In this document: piece after piece, positions 8,434 through 16,576 of the stretch
Layout: every line of letters starts with the position of its first letter
How positions within the stretch are numbered: position 1 is the stretch's first letter
Source of the DNA: Ruminococcus difficilis
GTDB lineage: Bacteria > Bacillota_A > Clostridia > Oscillospirales > Acutalibacteraceae
Assembly (NCBI RefSeq): GCF_016680995.1
Contig: NZ_JAEQMG010000048.1
Location: 186,001-250,000, forward strand
Reading direction: 5' to 3'
DNA: 64,000 nucleotides
Notes under the pieces: model-generated
The model's input: only the letters and a program-made list of their open reading frames with translations
What the model was told of the DNA's origin: nothing
Databases searched by the model: none
Made by a program: the position numbers and the translations under genes

Positions 8434-9131
8434 TTCTTCTTGCCACCGCCTTCCGTTTCAAAGTCTACGATCTCCGCGAATACGGGGATATCATACATCT
8501 TGTACAGGTCGTCGCCGGGCTTGATGGTCGTATCGATGATCTCCAGCAGGAAGGAAATGACCAGCGACAGCACCAAACCGACTAACAGACCGATCAGGAC
8601 ATATTTCGGTTTATTGGGTGAGGATGGCGAGGAAGGAACATTCGCTTCTTCTACCGTATCAACCTTACCGGCGTCGCCGAAGTACTTTTTGAACACCTGC
8701 GGCGCGGTATTGGCGACCAGATTCGCGATATTCGCGGCGGTATGGGGATCGGATGAGGTCGAACTGATCCTCAGAAAATAAGAATCCTCCACCACGCTGA
8801 TATTGATCGTGGCGCCGCTGATGATGCTCTTCATATCGGGGTCGACCGTGAACAGCGTCGAGCAGGTATTCGCCAGCATCTGTGAAGAGGTGATATCACT
8901 GGTGTTGACCTTCTCACCACTCAGTGAACTGTTGTTCGCCTTATTGATATCGCTCTCAAACGAATTGCCGTTCTGTACCAGGATCAGCGCGCTGGTAGAA
9001 TACATCGGCGTCACCAAATACGTAACATAGAGGAACGCCAACAGCGCGCCCAGCAATGTTACAATAATAATCAGCTTGATATGCTGCAGAAAAATCTTCA
9101 ACACATCAGCGATCGTGATCTGTTTTTTCAT
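8430..9131 (-). CDS. Wzz/CpsC-like chain-length regulator, membrane modulator of the BY-kinase
   Basis: 233 residues from the ATG at 9129-9131, preceded by AGGAGG; the in-frame upstream extension lacks a ribosome site. Two membrane helices flank an extracellular domain (first helix ~residues 16-38; second ~175-195, with PSSPSSPNKP just before it), the Wzz/CpsC topology. It ends in a short cytosolic tail that in this family activates the kinase. Overlaps the kinase gene by 4 nt. Confidence 0.9.
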   Translation of the reverse strand: MKKQITIADVLKIFLQHIKLIIIVTLLGALLAFLYVTYLVTPMYSTSALILVQNGNSFESDINKANNSSLSGEKVNTSDITSSQMLANTCSTLFTVDPDMKSIISGATINISVVEDSYFLRISSTSSDPHTAANIANLVANTAPQVFKKYFGDAGKVDTVEEANVPSSPSSPNKPKYVLIGLLVGLVLSLVISFLLEIIDTTIKPGDDLYKMYDIPVFAEIVDFETEGGGKKK

Positions 9132-9374
9132 TAAAATCCTCCTGTCGGATGGTATTACCGCAACGCGGCAGCTTTGCCCGGTTACCGTCAAAAAGGCATT
9201 GAGCAAAAAAGGGATACTTCCCTATTTAATCATTTTATATTATATCGCAAAGATACGCTTTATTATTCTTTTCCGGAACAATAGTAAAGATATTTTTCTA
9301 TTCTGACATAATAAACAAATACTCGACCGTTTAAGCAAAGCCGATTCAACAGAATCACTCTTCTTTTCTCCATC

Positions 9375-9411
9375 AAAAAAAACAGCCCTTCTGCGTCGCA
9401 AAAAGGCTGTT
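9375..9411 (-). terminator. Terminator after the decarboxylase beta subunit
   Basis: Minus strand AACAGCC-loop-GGCTGTT then TTTTTTTT, 15 bp past the stop codon. Confidence 0.85.
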
Positions 9412-9427
9412 GATCTTCATATTGATA

Positions 9428-10657
9428 TTACAGAACGCTGAGCAGTACGCCTGCCGCTACCGCGGAACCGATAACACCCGCTACATTCGGTCCCATTGCG
9501 TGCATCAACAGGAAGTTGCCGGGATTCTCCTGCTGACCGACCTTGTTAGCGACACGCGCCGCCATCGGAACAGCCGAAACGCCCGCCGAACCGATCAGCG
9601 GATTGACCTTGCCGCCGGTGAACTTATACATCAGCTTGCCGAACAACAGACCGCACGCGGTACCCATGCAGAACGCCAGCAGACCGAGCGCGATGATGCC
9701 CAGTGTCTTCGGAGTGAGGAACACGGTACCTGTCGCGGTAGCGCCGACCGTCACGCCGAGGAAGATGGTGATGATGTTCATCAGCTCATTCTGTGCCGTC
9801 TTGCTGATACGCTCGACCACACCGCTCTCCTTAAAGAGGTTGCCGAGCATCAGCATACCGATCAGCGGAGCCGCGGAGGGCAGCACGATCGCGCAGATGA
9901 TGACGACGATGATCGGGAAGATGATCTTCTCGAGCTTGGAAACGGGACGGAGCTGATCCATCACGACCGCACGCTCCTTCTTTGTGGTGAGCAGCTTCAT
10001 GATCGGAGGCTGGATGATCGGTACCAGCGCCATGTAGGAATACGCCGCGACCGCGATCGGGCCGAGTAATTCGGGCGCTAATTTTGAGGTGACATAGATC
10101 GCCGTAGGGCCGTCCGCACCGCCGATGATACCTATCGCGCCGGACTGCGCGGGGGTAAAGCCCAAGAAGATCGCGCCGATAAAGGTGATGAAGATACCGA
10201 TCTGGGCGGCAGCGCCGAGGATAAAGCTCTTCGGGTTGGCGATCAGCGGACCGAAGTCGGTCATACAGCCGATACCCAAAAAGATCAGCGGCGGATAGAT
10301 ACCGAGCTTGACGCCCTGATACAGATAGTACAGCAGACCGCCGTAGGTGGGATCCTCATAAAAGATCTTGCCGCCGATCTCCCGTATCACGTGACCTTTG
10401 GCGGCGGGATCGTCCATCGAGGCGATCTCCACCAGATTGATATGCGGTGCGCCCATGATGTCGGGGTACAGGTTGACCAGCAGCATACCGAAGGCGATCG
10501 GCAACAGCAGAAGCGGTTCATACTGCTTTTTGATAGCCAGGTACAACAGTACGCAGGCTATCACGATCATCGCATAGTTTTGCCAAGTCAACTGCATAAA
10601 GCCCGAAGACTCCCACAGTCCCTTGAGCGCGTCTAAAAATCCTTGAAATATTTGCAT
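9428..10657 (-). CDS. oadB: Sodium-translocating decarboxylase beta subunit (OadB/MmdB/GcdB type)
   Basis: Membrane subunit that couples decarboxylation of a carboxybiotin-bound group to Na+ export. 409 residues from the ATG at 10655-10657 (GGGAGGAAC site). Nearly all is hydrophobic. Family motifs are visible: FLGIGCMTDFGPLI (~residue 110), GAIGIIGGADGPTAIYV (~residue 170), GNLFKESGVVERIS and GSAGVSAVPMAARV near the C-terminus. The substrate (oxaloacetate, methylmalonyl-CoA or glutaconyl-CoA) cannot be told from this subunit; the symbol is by family. The gamma subunit lies upstream; no alpha or biotin-carrier subunit is in the window. Confidence 0.92.
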   Translation of the reverse strand: MQIFQGFLDALKGLWESSGFMQLTWQNYAMIVIACVLLYLAIKKQYEPLLLLPIAFGMLLVNLYPDIMGAPHINLVEIASMDDPAAKGHVIREIGGKIFYEDPTYGGLLYYLYQGVKLGIYPPLIFLGIGCMTDFGPLIANPKSFILGAAAQIGIFITFIGAIFLGFTPAQSGAIGIIGGADGPTAIYVTSKLAPELLGPIAVAAYSYMALVPIIQPPIMKLLTTKKERAVVMDQLRPVSKLEKIIFPIIVVIICAIVLPSAAPLIGMLMLGNLFKESGVVERISKTAQNELMNIITIFLGVTVGATATGTVFLTPKTLGIIALGLLAFCMGTACGLLFGKLMYKFTGGKVNPLIGSAGVSAVPMAARVANKVGQQENPGNFLLMHAMGPNVAGVIGSAVAAGVLLSVL

Positions 10658-10764
10658 GTTGTTCCTCCCCGGGCAGATCATCATTCCTCAGTTTTCTGCC
10701 CGATCTATGATAAATGCAAGCAAAGCTCGACAAGCCCCAAGGCATGTCAAAGATGTTTGTCAAA

Positions 10765-11142
10765 TCAGAACGGTCTGACGTTATCCGAAATACCGGCATT
10801 GCGCCATGCGTTGGAGCGGGAGGGCGCTTTGCGGATGCCTTTGATCCGAATATTCTTCGGTGAAGCATACATGGAGTAAACGGCGGCGGAGATCACCGCG
10901 ATCAGCTCGTCATTATCCACTTCATCGACCTCATCCGTCGCATAAGCTTCTTCCTCCGGCTCACGTTCTGCCTTAGGCAAATCGGCGTTGCGCGTTATTT
11001 TTTTCAGCTGACGTCTGTTCTGAACCTTGTAAACGGCGGTGCCGTAAGCTTTGATGATGCCGATCAATACCAGCAGCACGGCAAAAACCACGGCAAAACC
11101 CGTCAACAGGATCGTCAATGACAATGTGATGTTTTCACCCAT
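10765..11142 (-). CDS. Sodium-translocating decarboxylase gamma subunit (OadG-like)
   Basis: 125 residues from the ATG at 11140-11142 with a GGGAGG site. One N-terminal membrane helix (LTILLTGFAVVFAVLLVLIGI), an acidic linker, then a C-terminal block with NIRIKGIRKAPSRSNAWRNA and RPF at the end, matching OadG layout. In the known complexes this subunit holds the assembly together and binds zinc. Located 107 bp before oadB on the same strand. Confidence 0.85.
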   Translation of the reverse strand: MGENITLSLTILLTGFAVVFAVLLVLIGIIKAYGTAVYKVQNRRQLKKITRNADLPKAEREPEEEAYATDEVDEVDNDELIAVISAAVYSMYASPKNIRIKGIRKAPSRSNAWRNAGISDNVRPF

Positions 11143-11233
11143 AAATCCGGCCTCCCGATGTGTGCAGTGAGATACATCAGCCGTATCGGAATCGGTCGAT
11201 ACGACCACATGCTATCCCATATTATTCTATGTC

Positions 11234-11509
11234 AGGATGACAGAAATAATCTGAACCATGGTTTTGGCGGGCAGATTTCCGCCTACTCTTTGTTAAAATC
11301 CTCGCTAATCCATCAAGGATTAGCTGTGGTTTTGCCGCGATCAGACGAAAATCTGCTCTGTCAAAACTCCACAGGACTTAAAATGAGCAAGATTTCGAGC
11401 AAGTTTCGGTGCAGAAAGTGCAGGCAGGCTGGCGCCTGCCAAGATTGATAAGCCGAAATTTGCCGAAATATTGCCATTTTCAGCAGGGTCGGATTATTGC
11501 TGTCATCCT
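11234..11509. mobile_element. MITE-like element with 18-bp terminal inverted repeats, 276 bp
   Basis: Left end AGGATGACAGAAATAATC (11234-11251) and right end GATTATTGCTGTCATCCT (11492-11509) are inverted repeats with one mismatch in 18. Inside there are smaller palindromes (GCAGGC...GCCTGC around 11430) but no transposase. No clear target duplication could be seen. The parent transposon is unknown. Confidence 0.7.
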
Positions 11510-11588
11510 AAAGTATACATCATCCGACAGGGAATTTCAACCATTATTTTTTCTCGATTGTATGATCCGGCAATACTGTTCCGCAGCA

Positions 11589-11617
11589 CAAAAGGCTTCC
11601 CCGAAGGGAAGCCCTTT
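11589..11617 (-). terminator. Terminator of spoIVA
   Basis: Minus strand AAAGGGCTTCCC-TTCGG-GGAAGCCTTTTGTG, ~20 bp after the stop codon. Confidence 0.8.
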
Positions 11618-11636
11618 ATCTGCGTTTATTTTCCTT

Positions 11637-13115
11637 TTACAGAATAATACAGATCAGTCCGTTACAGCCGTCGTTGATGATCTTCTCCACTGTCTCCCCT
11701 ATCTTGAGCCGTGCTTTTTCGGGCATACGGCAGAGCTTATTGTTCAGCCCCTCGCCGACCAGATCGCTCACGGACTTGCCGAAGATATTGCTGTCCCAGA
11801 TCTTGGCGGGACTTTCCTCAAACTCCTTGAGCAGATAGGTCACCAGTTCCTCACTCTGCTGTTCCGAGCCGACGATCGGCGTCACCTCGGCGGTGGTACG
11901 CACGCGCATCATGTGCACCGACGGCGCGCTCGCCTTGAGTCGGATACCGTACTTACCGCTTTGGCGCACGATCTCGGGTTCCTCCAGGCTCAGCTCCTCC
12001 ATCGTCGGCATCACGATACCGTATCCGCTCTCCAGCACATCCTCATACGCCTTGCCGATACGGTCATAGTTGCTTTTCGCGTTTGCCAGTTCGCAGATAC
12101 ACTCCATCAGCTCACGCTCATTACGGATATCGATGCCGCTTTTCTCGGTCAGGATCCGATAGAACAACTCCGGCTGCAGCCGCACCGCGATATCAGCCCT
12201 GCCTGTGCCGAGATCCATCGAACACAGCTCCGCGCTGTCGATATTCTCATTATCGCTCAGCCCCTGTACCGCGTCCTGCACCTCGCGGATCTTGGTGATC
12301 CCTTTTGCGGTCTCACGGATCGAGCCGAACACATCCGCGCGCAGCCAGTTATCACGGCTCAGTCCCCTCAACCACTCGGGCATATCCACATGGATCTCTC
12401 TGATCGGGAACTCGAACAACAGGGTCGCCAAAATCGCCTTGACGGCGGTTTCATCCATCATCGCGCAGTCGACGGGAACGGTGGGAGCGCCGTATTTTTG
12501 GCTCAGAGTCGCCGCCAGCGCGGAGGATGACGCACTCTCGGGCGCGGTCGTGTTCAGCAAAATGATAAAGGGCTTGTCGGCGGCGGTCAGCTCAGCCGCT
12601 ACCCTTTCCTCGGCGCTCACATAATCCTCTCGGGCGATATCGCCGATCGAGCCGTCCGTTGTGACCATCACGCCGATGGTGCTGTGATCGGTGATGACCT
12701 TTTTGGTTCCCAGCTCCGCCGCCTGACGGAACGGCATCTCCTGATCACTCCACGGCGTATGCACCATGCGCTCGCCGTCGTCCTCGATGTAGCCCATCGC
12801 GCTCTCCACAATGTAACCGACACAGTCGATCATCCGCACGCTCAGTCGGGCGTTGTCCTCCAAGGTGATCGGCACGGCGTTTTCGGGCACGAACTTCGGC
12901 TCTGTGGTCATGATCGTCCGACCGGCGGCGCTCTGCGGCAGTTCGTCAAGCGCGCGTTCCCGCAGGTTCTCATCCTTGATTCGCGGCAGCACCAGCGTAT
13001 CCATAAACCGCTTGATAAAGGTCGATTTACCTGTCCGCACAGGTCCGACCACACCGATATAGATATTCCCGCCGGTGCGGTTCTCTATATCCTTATAAAT
13101 ACTTCTTTCTTCCAT
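11637..13115 (-). CDS. spoIVA: Stage IV sporulation protein A, spore coat morphogenetic ATPase
   Basis: SpoIVA polymerises with ATP into the basement layer of the spore coat on the forespore surface, on the mother-cell side. 492 residues, exactly the family length. Seen: N-terminal IYKDIENRTGGNIYIG, Walker A GPVRTGKST (~residues 24-32), MIDCVGY (Walker B region), TDGSIGDIAREDY, and the conserved C-terminus ending GCNGLICIIL. A sigma-E-type promoter precedes it. The neighbouring gene encodes its binding partner SipL. Confidence 0.98.
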   Translation of the reverse strand: MEERSIYKDIENRTGGNIYIGVVGPVRTGKSTFIKRFMDTLVLPRIKDENLRERALDELPQSAAGRTIMTTEPKFVPENAVPITLEDNARLSVRMIDCVGYIVESAMGYIEDDGERMVHTPWSDQEMPFRQAAELGTKKVITDHSTIGVMVTTDGSIGDIAREDYVSAEERVAAELTAADKPFIILLNTTAPESASSSALAATLSQKYGAPTVPVDCAMMDETAVKAILATLLFEFPIREIHVDMPEWLRGLSRDNWLRADVFGSIRETAKGITKIREVQDAVQGLSDNENIDSAELCSMDLGTGRADIAVRLQPELFYRILTEKSGIDIRNERELMECICELANAKSNYDRIGKAYEDVLESGYGIVMPTMEELSLEEPEIVRQSGKYGIRLKASAPSVHMMRVRTTAEVTPIVGSEQQSEELVTYLLKEFEESPAKIWDSNIFGKSVSDLVGEGLNNKLCRMPEKARLKIGETVEKIINDGCNGLICIIL

Positions 13116-13143
13116 GATATCCTCCGTTACTGTTGATACTATT

Positions 13144-13172
13144 TATATATGTGCCTTTGTAAAGAGATATGA
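13144..13172 (-). promoter_or_regulatory. Sigma-E-type promoter of spoIVA
   Basis: Minus strand TCATATC (13166-13172), 14 bp, CATATATA (13144-13151). Against the Bacillus sigma-E consensus KMATAWW-N14-CATACANT this matches 6 of 7 and 6 of 8 positions. The same -35 word and spacing recur before spoIIP. Confidence 0.6.
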
Positions 13173-13181
13173 CGGAGCATA

Positions 13182-14705
13182 TCAGGCAGTCGGTATCATC
13201 AGCATCATCCCCGCACCGATCGTCTCACCCTCGAGGTCATTTTCGGCGATGATATCCGCGGGTCGGGAGCAGAAACGCTTGGCGATATCCCACACCCGAT
13301 CCCCGTCGTCGGCATAATACAGGATCAGCGCGCTGTCACGCGGTTTTTCGGGAGCGTCATCATCGGCGCTCACACCGGTGACAGCGGCACAGCTGAGCCG
13401 CTTACACATCGTCATGCGGTAACACATCTCCGCCCGCAGCTCGATCTGGCGGTTATCCTTGAGCCGATAGCTCAGGCTGTCCGCCGCGGCACGCAGCCGC
13501 AGGATCTCAGTATGACCCTCCGTATCGGGACGGAAGCTGAACTCGGTGTCACGCTCGACATAGCGTGTTTCATTCTCCTGATTCTCATAGTAGACGCCGA
13601 CCGTCATCTTGGCGTTGATCAGCACACCGTCATCGGCGGCGGTATAGGACGCGGTCAGCTTTTCGCAATGGACGTCGAGGATCTTTCCGATCTCTTCATC
13701 CAAGCCGATCGTCGCCTTTTCCGTATCGGAAAAGCTGCGGCATATGATACCGCTGTTGCAGGAGAAGGGCTCCGTCTGCACCTGCGCCTCTTTTTCGGTC
13801 GAGAACACATCCGACAGCACCTCGATCTCACAGCCGGCATAACACAATGTATTGAAACACAGCCTTGCGTCCAGCGACAACACCGACGAGCCGTCGAGCG
13901 CGTCATCCGACAGATGCACCTCACTGCTCATCACGCTCAACTCGCCGTCGATCACGGCGTTTTCATCCACGCCCTCACAGTCGACGACGCGCGAGATCGG
14001 CAGGCTGTAGGACATACACTCGAGCGAGGGATCCTCGATCCCCGACAGGTACATCAAGTCGAGCTTGAGCTCCGCGTTGAGCATGATCTTGTTCTGTATC
14101 GCCTTCATATCCGTGATCCGCGCGGACAGACGGTGGCTGATCACGGTATGGATATCGCTCTTGCCGCTGACGGAGATATCCTCCTGCACCGCAAAGCTCT
14201 CCGAACTCATCCCGCAGAGGGTCGAGACCGTGAGCATATCGCTTTTCGTTTGTAACTCGTCGCCGTCGTCATAGGCATAATACGCCAGCTCATCCCTCAC
14301 CGCGATACGCACACCGAGCGAGAACGCTCCGTGCAGACTCAGCTTGCGCGGACTGAGGGCGCGGCAGTTCAGATACTCGGGCTTTGCGTCAACATATACC
14401 ACACAGTCCGGGGATTCTCCCTTCATCGGCAGACTCTCCGAGAACGGCGTGCGGTACTCGTATACGCGGATCGTCCGATCGCTGTCCAGATAGACCACGC
14501 GCACACAAGAACCCCCCTCGATGTTCAGCCGATCGCCGCTGACATTGGTCATGTTCACCTCCGGGATCAGGGTGCATGACAGGATCTTCTCGATATCGGG
14601 ACAGTAATCAGGCAGGCTGAGATCCACATCGACCGCCTGTTCCGTGACCGTATCCGCCGCATATCGTAACCGTGAAATGGTTTTCTTCGTCAGATGATAT
14701 TCCAT
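13182..14705 (-). CDS. sipL: SipL-like SpoIVA-interacting spore protein (DUF3794 repeats plus LysM)
   Basis: In Clostridioides difficile SipL binds SpoIVA and is needed for coat attachment. This 507-residue protein has the same layout: N-terminal DUF3794-type region (ADTVTEQAVDVDLSLPDYCP), further DUF3794-like segments through ~residue 430, and a C-terminal LysM domain (YYADDGDRVWDIAKRFCS...GMMLMIPTA, ~residues 460-507). The ATG at 14703-14705 follows AAGGAGCG. It lies 66 bp upstream of spoIVA on the same strand, yet each gene has its own sigma-E-like promoter. Confidence 0.9.
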   Translation of the reverse strand: MEYHLTKKTISRLRYAADTVTEQAVDVDLSLPDYCPDIEKILSCTLIPEVNMTNVSGDRLNIEGGSCVRVVYLDSDRTIRVYEYRTPFSESLPMKGESPDCVVYVDAKPEYLNCRALSPRKLSLHGAFSLGVRIAVRDELAYYAYDDGDELQTKSDMLTVSTLCGMSSESFAVQEDISVSGKSDIHTVISHRLSARITDMKAIQNKIMLNAELKLDLMYLSGIEDPSLECMSYSLPISRVVDCEGVDENAVIDGELSVMSSEVHLSDDALDGSSVLSLDARLCFNTLCYAGCEIEVLSDVFSTEKEAQVQTEPFSCNSGIICRSFSDTEKATIGLDEEIGKILDVHCEKLTASYTAADDGVLINAKMTVGVYYENQENETRYVERDTEFSFRPDTEGHTEILRLRAAADSLSYRLKDNRQIELRAEMCYRMTMCKRLSCAAVTGVSADDDAPEKPRDSALILYYADDGDRVWDIAKRFCSRPADIIAENDLEGETIGAGMMLMIPTA

Positions 14706-14738
14706 TTTTTCGCTCCTTAACCAATATGATGATGGTAC

Positions 14739-14767
14739 AGTGTATGAAGCGTATTTCAGAATTATGA
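14739..14767 (-). promoter_or_regulatory. Sigma-E-type promoter of sipL
   Basis: Minus strand TCATAAT (14761-14767), 14 bp, CATACACT (14739-14746). All 7 of the -35 and all 8 of the -10 positions fit the Bacillus sigma-E consensus KMATAWW-N14-CATACANT. Confidence 0.75.
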
Positions 14768-14775
14768 TTTAGGCA

Positions 14776-14804
14776 AAAAGAAAAAGCACCCGAAAAGGTG
14801 CTTT
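14776..14804 (-). terminator. Terminator of the zinc-ribbon gene
   Basis: Minus strand AAAGCACC-TTTTCG-GGTGCTTT followed by TTCTTTTT; it sits just upstream of the sipL promoter and separates the two units. Confidence 0.85.
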
Positions 14805-14821
14805 CAAAGCATATGCAAATA

Positions 14822-15304
14822 TTATTGTAAAGGCTTGCCGCAATTGGTGCAAAATCTCGCTCCGGCTATGATCGGTTTGCCACAGGCGGTACAAAACCGC
14901 ATCTGCGCGGCAGGCTGTTGTACAGATTGAGCCTGTTGCGGAGCGTAATCCTGATTCAGCGGCGGCATCTGCGCGGGCTGTCCGTAACCGGGACGCATGA
15001 TAAAATCAAAGAGGTAGTTGACAACCTTTCGATTCTTGCCGTAATCGATGAGTTGGGTCGGCATACCGCACTCGGAGAAGATATTCACCTTTGTCTGCTG
15101 CCCCATCGGCGTCAGCGTAACGGTGATCTTCTCACCCCATGACGCCATGGAAGCGCCGTGATGCACTCTGAACCACACCCCTGTGGGCGTCGGATTCTCC
15201 GAACGCAGCGCAAAATTGCTCTCGGAGCCGACAGTACGCATCCGACCGATGATCAACTCGATCGGCAAATCGATGATCCGTTCATCTGTTGCACTTCTCG
15301 CCAT
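14822..15304 (-). CDS. Unknown protein with C-terminal zinc ribbon
   Basis: 160 residues. The N-terminal ~100 residues look like a compact alpha/beta domain (WGEKITVTLTPMGQQTKVNIFSE) that I cannot place. A Gln/Pro-rich linker (residues ~108-133) leads to a double zinc-knuckle CTACGKPIIAGARFCTNCG at the C-terminus, typical of prokaryotic zinc-ribbon tails. ATG with GGAGATC site. Located between sipL and a small membrane protein. No function can be given. Confidence 0.7.
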   Translation of the reverse strand: MARSATDERIIDLPIELIIGRMRTVGSESNFALRSENPTPTGVWFRVHHGASMASWGEKITVTLTPMGQQTKVNIFSECGMPTQLIDYGKNRKVVNYLFDFIMRPGYGQPAQMPPLNQDYAPQQAQSVQQPAAQMRFCTACGKPIIAGARFCTNCGKPLQ

Positions 15305-15349
15305 CTTTGATCTCCTTTTCTTATCTTGGATCGTCAGGTCGATCCGGTT

Positions 15350-15565
15350 TTACTCGTCGTCTTCCTCATCATCTTTGTTTTTTCGATTATTGCGAAGGAC
15401 GATCACCACGCCCACCAGTGTAATGATAACGCAGGTGATTGCGATATAGCTGGACACCTGACCGAATACCTTTTCGGACAGGAGCAGGGAGATACCCATC
15501 AGCAGGATGCTGATCGCCAGCAAAGCAATCAGAACGATCAATACGGTGAAGTTCTTTTTTTCCAT
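15350..15565 (-). CDS. Small two-helix membrane protein
   Basis: 71 residues: a hydrophobic hairpin of two membrane helices (FTVLIVLIALLAISILLMGI and YIAITCVIITLVGVVIVL) and a highly charged tail, RNNRKNKDDEEDDE. The stop is 45 bp after the zinc-ribbon start and the start lies only 3 bp after the rsmA stop, so it is probably in the rsmA operon. Family not recognised. Confidence 0.6.
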   Translation of the reverse strand: MEKKNFTVLIVLIALLAISILLMGISLLLSEKVFGQVSSYIAITCVIITLVGVVIVLRNNRKNKDDEEDDE

Positions 15566-15568
15566 GAT

Positions 15569-16576
15569 TTACTCCATTTCATCAACAGCGTCGGAAATAG
15601 CGGAAAAGTGTTCGAGAGTCAATCTTTCGGCGCGGGCGTTTTCATCCACGCCCGCTGATTTCAGTATATCACGAACTGTGTTCTTGTCAAGAGAAAGTGA
15701 GGAAGAAAGCGAGTTGAGCACCGTTTTCCTGCGCTGAGCGAATGCTCCCTTGATCACCGCGAAGAAGGTTTTTTCATTTTTCGGGTGAACCGCGGGCTCA
15801 TGCAGGACGAGCTGTATGACCGCCGAATCCACCTTGGGCGCGGGCATGAACGACCCCGCCGACACATGGAACAACAGCTCGGGGTCGCAGTAATAGCGCA
15901 CCGCAGCCGTAATGGCGGAGCTGTCGCGTGTACCCGGCTGCGCGCATAACCGCACCGCCGCTTCCTTTTGCACCATCACCGTGATCGTGCTGATCGGCAG
16001 CTTGTCCTCAAGCAGCTTCATGATCACGGGAGAGGTGATATAATACGGCAGATTGGCGCATACGACCACCTCCATGCTGTCGAATTCTTCTTCGATCAGG
16101 CGATGCAGATCCAGCTCCAGCACATCGGCGTTGACGACCTTGAGGTTATCGAATTCGCCTAAGGTCTCGTCCAATACGGGGAGCAGGCGCTTGTCCAGCT
16201 CGACCGCGACGACCTTATCCGCTCTTTGTAACAGTTCTCTTGTCAGCACGCCGATACCGGGACCGATCTCGATCACGCCGACGCAATGCCTCCCTTTGGT
16301 AAAGGTGAGGCGCTGTCCAAATCTATCGATTTGGGACACAGCACCCATACACCGGAGAGGTGGGTTCGTCAAAGACGAACTCGGAGGGATTGTTTTATTG
16401 CTTGAACCGGACGTTTGCGTCCGGTGAGTAACCTTCACGCTTTCTACTGCGGCGTCAGCCATGCGGGGGCACACCGAGGGGTTGATCAGAAAATTCTGAC
16501 CCAGCGCCTTGGAAAAGGTGAACCCGTGACGGCTGAGCAGCTCGCGGATCACATTTATATCTGTAAGTCTTTCCAT
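15569..16576 (-). CDS. rsmA: 16S rRNA dimethyladenosine transferase with an in-frame repeat insertion
   Basis: RsmA/KsgA dimethylates A1518 and A1519 of 16S rRNA using SAM. Seen: GFTFSKALGQNFLINPSVC near the N-terminus, SAM motif VIEIGPGIG (~residues 101-109), catalytic NLPYYITSP, and the C-terminal FAQRRKTVLNSL. The protein is 335 residues against ~285 usual. The surplus is one block, residues ~49-98, between the first helix and the SAM motif, where relatives such as B. subtilis KsgA have nothing. The block is encoded by an R1 intergenic repeat (16283-16432). Everything else looks intact and in frame, so the gene is probably functional. The start overlaps the upstream methyltransferase gene by 22 bp. 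Confidence 0.94.
   Translation of the reverse strand: MERLTDINVIRELLSRHGFTFSKALGQNFLINPSVCPRMADAAVESVKVTHRTQTSGSSNKTIPPSSSLTNPPLRCMGAVSQIDRFGQRLTFTKGRHCVGVIEIGPGIGVLTRELLQRADKVVAVELDKRLLPVLDETLGEFDNLKVVNADVLELDLHRLIEEEFDSMEVVVCANLPYYITSPVIMKLLEDKLPISTITVMVQKEAAVRLCAQPGTRDSSAITAAVRYYCDPELLFHVSAGSFMPAPKVDSAVIQLVLHEPAVHPKNEKTFFAVIKGAFAQRRKTVLNSLSSSLSLDKNTVRDILKSAGVDENARAERLTLEHFSAISDAVDEME
16283..16432. repeat. R1 palindromic repeat inserted in frame in rsmA (about 150 bp)
   Basis: Plus strand reads TGCCTCCCTTTGGTAAAGG at one end and GGAGGGATTGTTTTATTG then a CCGGACGTTTGCGTCCGG palindrome near the other. The ends match intergenic R1 copies at 2665-2777 and 47354-47403. Internal palindromes (CCAAATCTATCGATTTGG, TTCGTCAAAGACGAA) follow the R1 pattern of variable hairpins. 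The length is a multiple of three and no stop occurs in the rsmA frame. Confidence 0.85.

Larger units (their letters stand above)
11143..11636. other. Intergenic gap holding a MITE-like element
   Basis: 494 bp between the spoIVA end and the gamma-subunit start. Most is the element at 11234-11509, followed by the spoIVA terminator at 11589-11617. A plus-strand open frame across 11158-11448 has no family resemblance and overlaps the element. Confidence 0.65.

Noticed and set aside
11158..11448. 96-residue open frame on the plus strand
   Set aside because: Runs through the MITE-like element, has no good ribosome site and no recognisable motif.
16283..16432. rsmA as a broken pseudogene
   Set aside because: Frame is kept through the repeat, both sides match RsmA fully, and the start and stop are normal.
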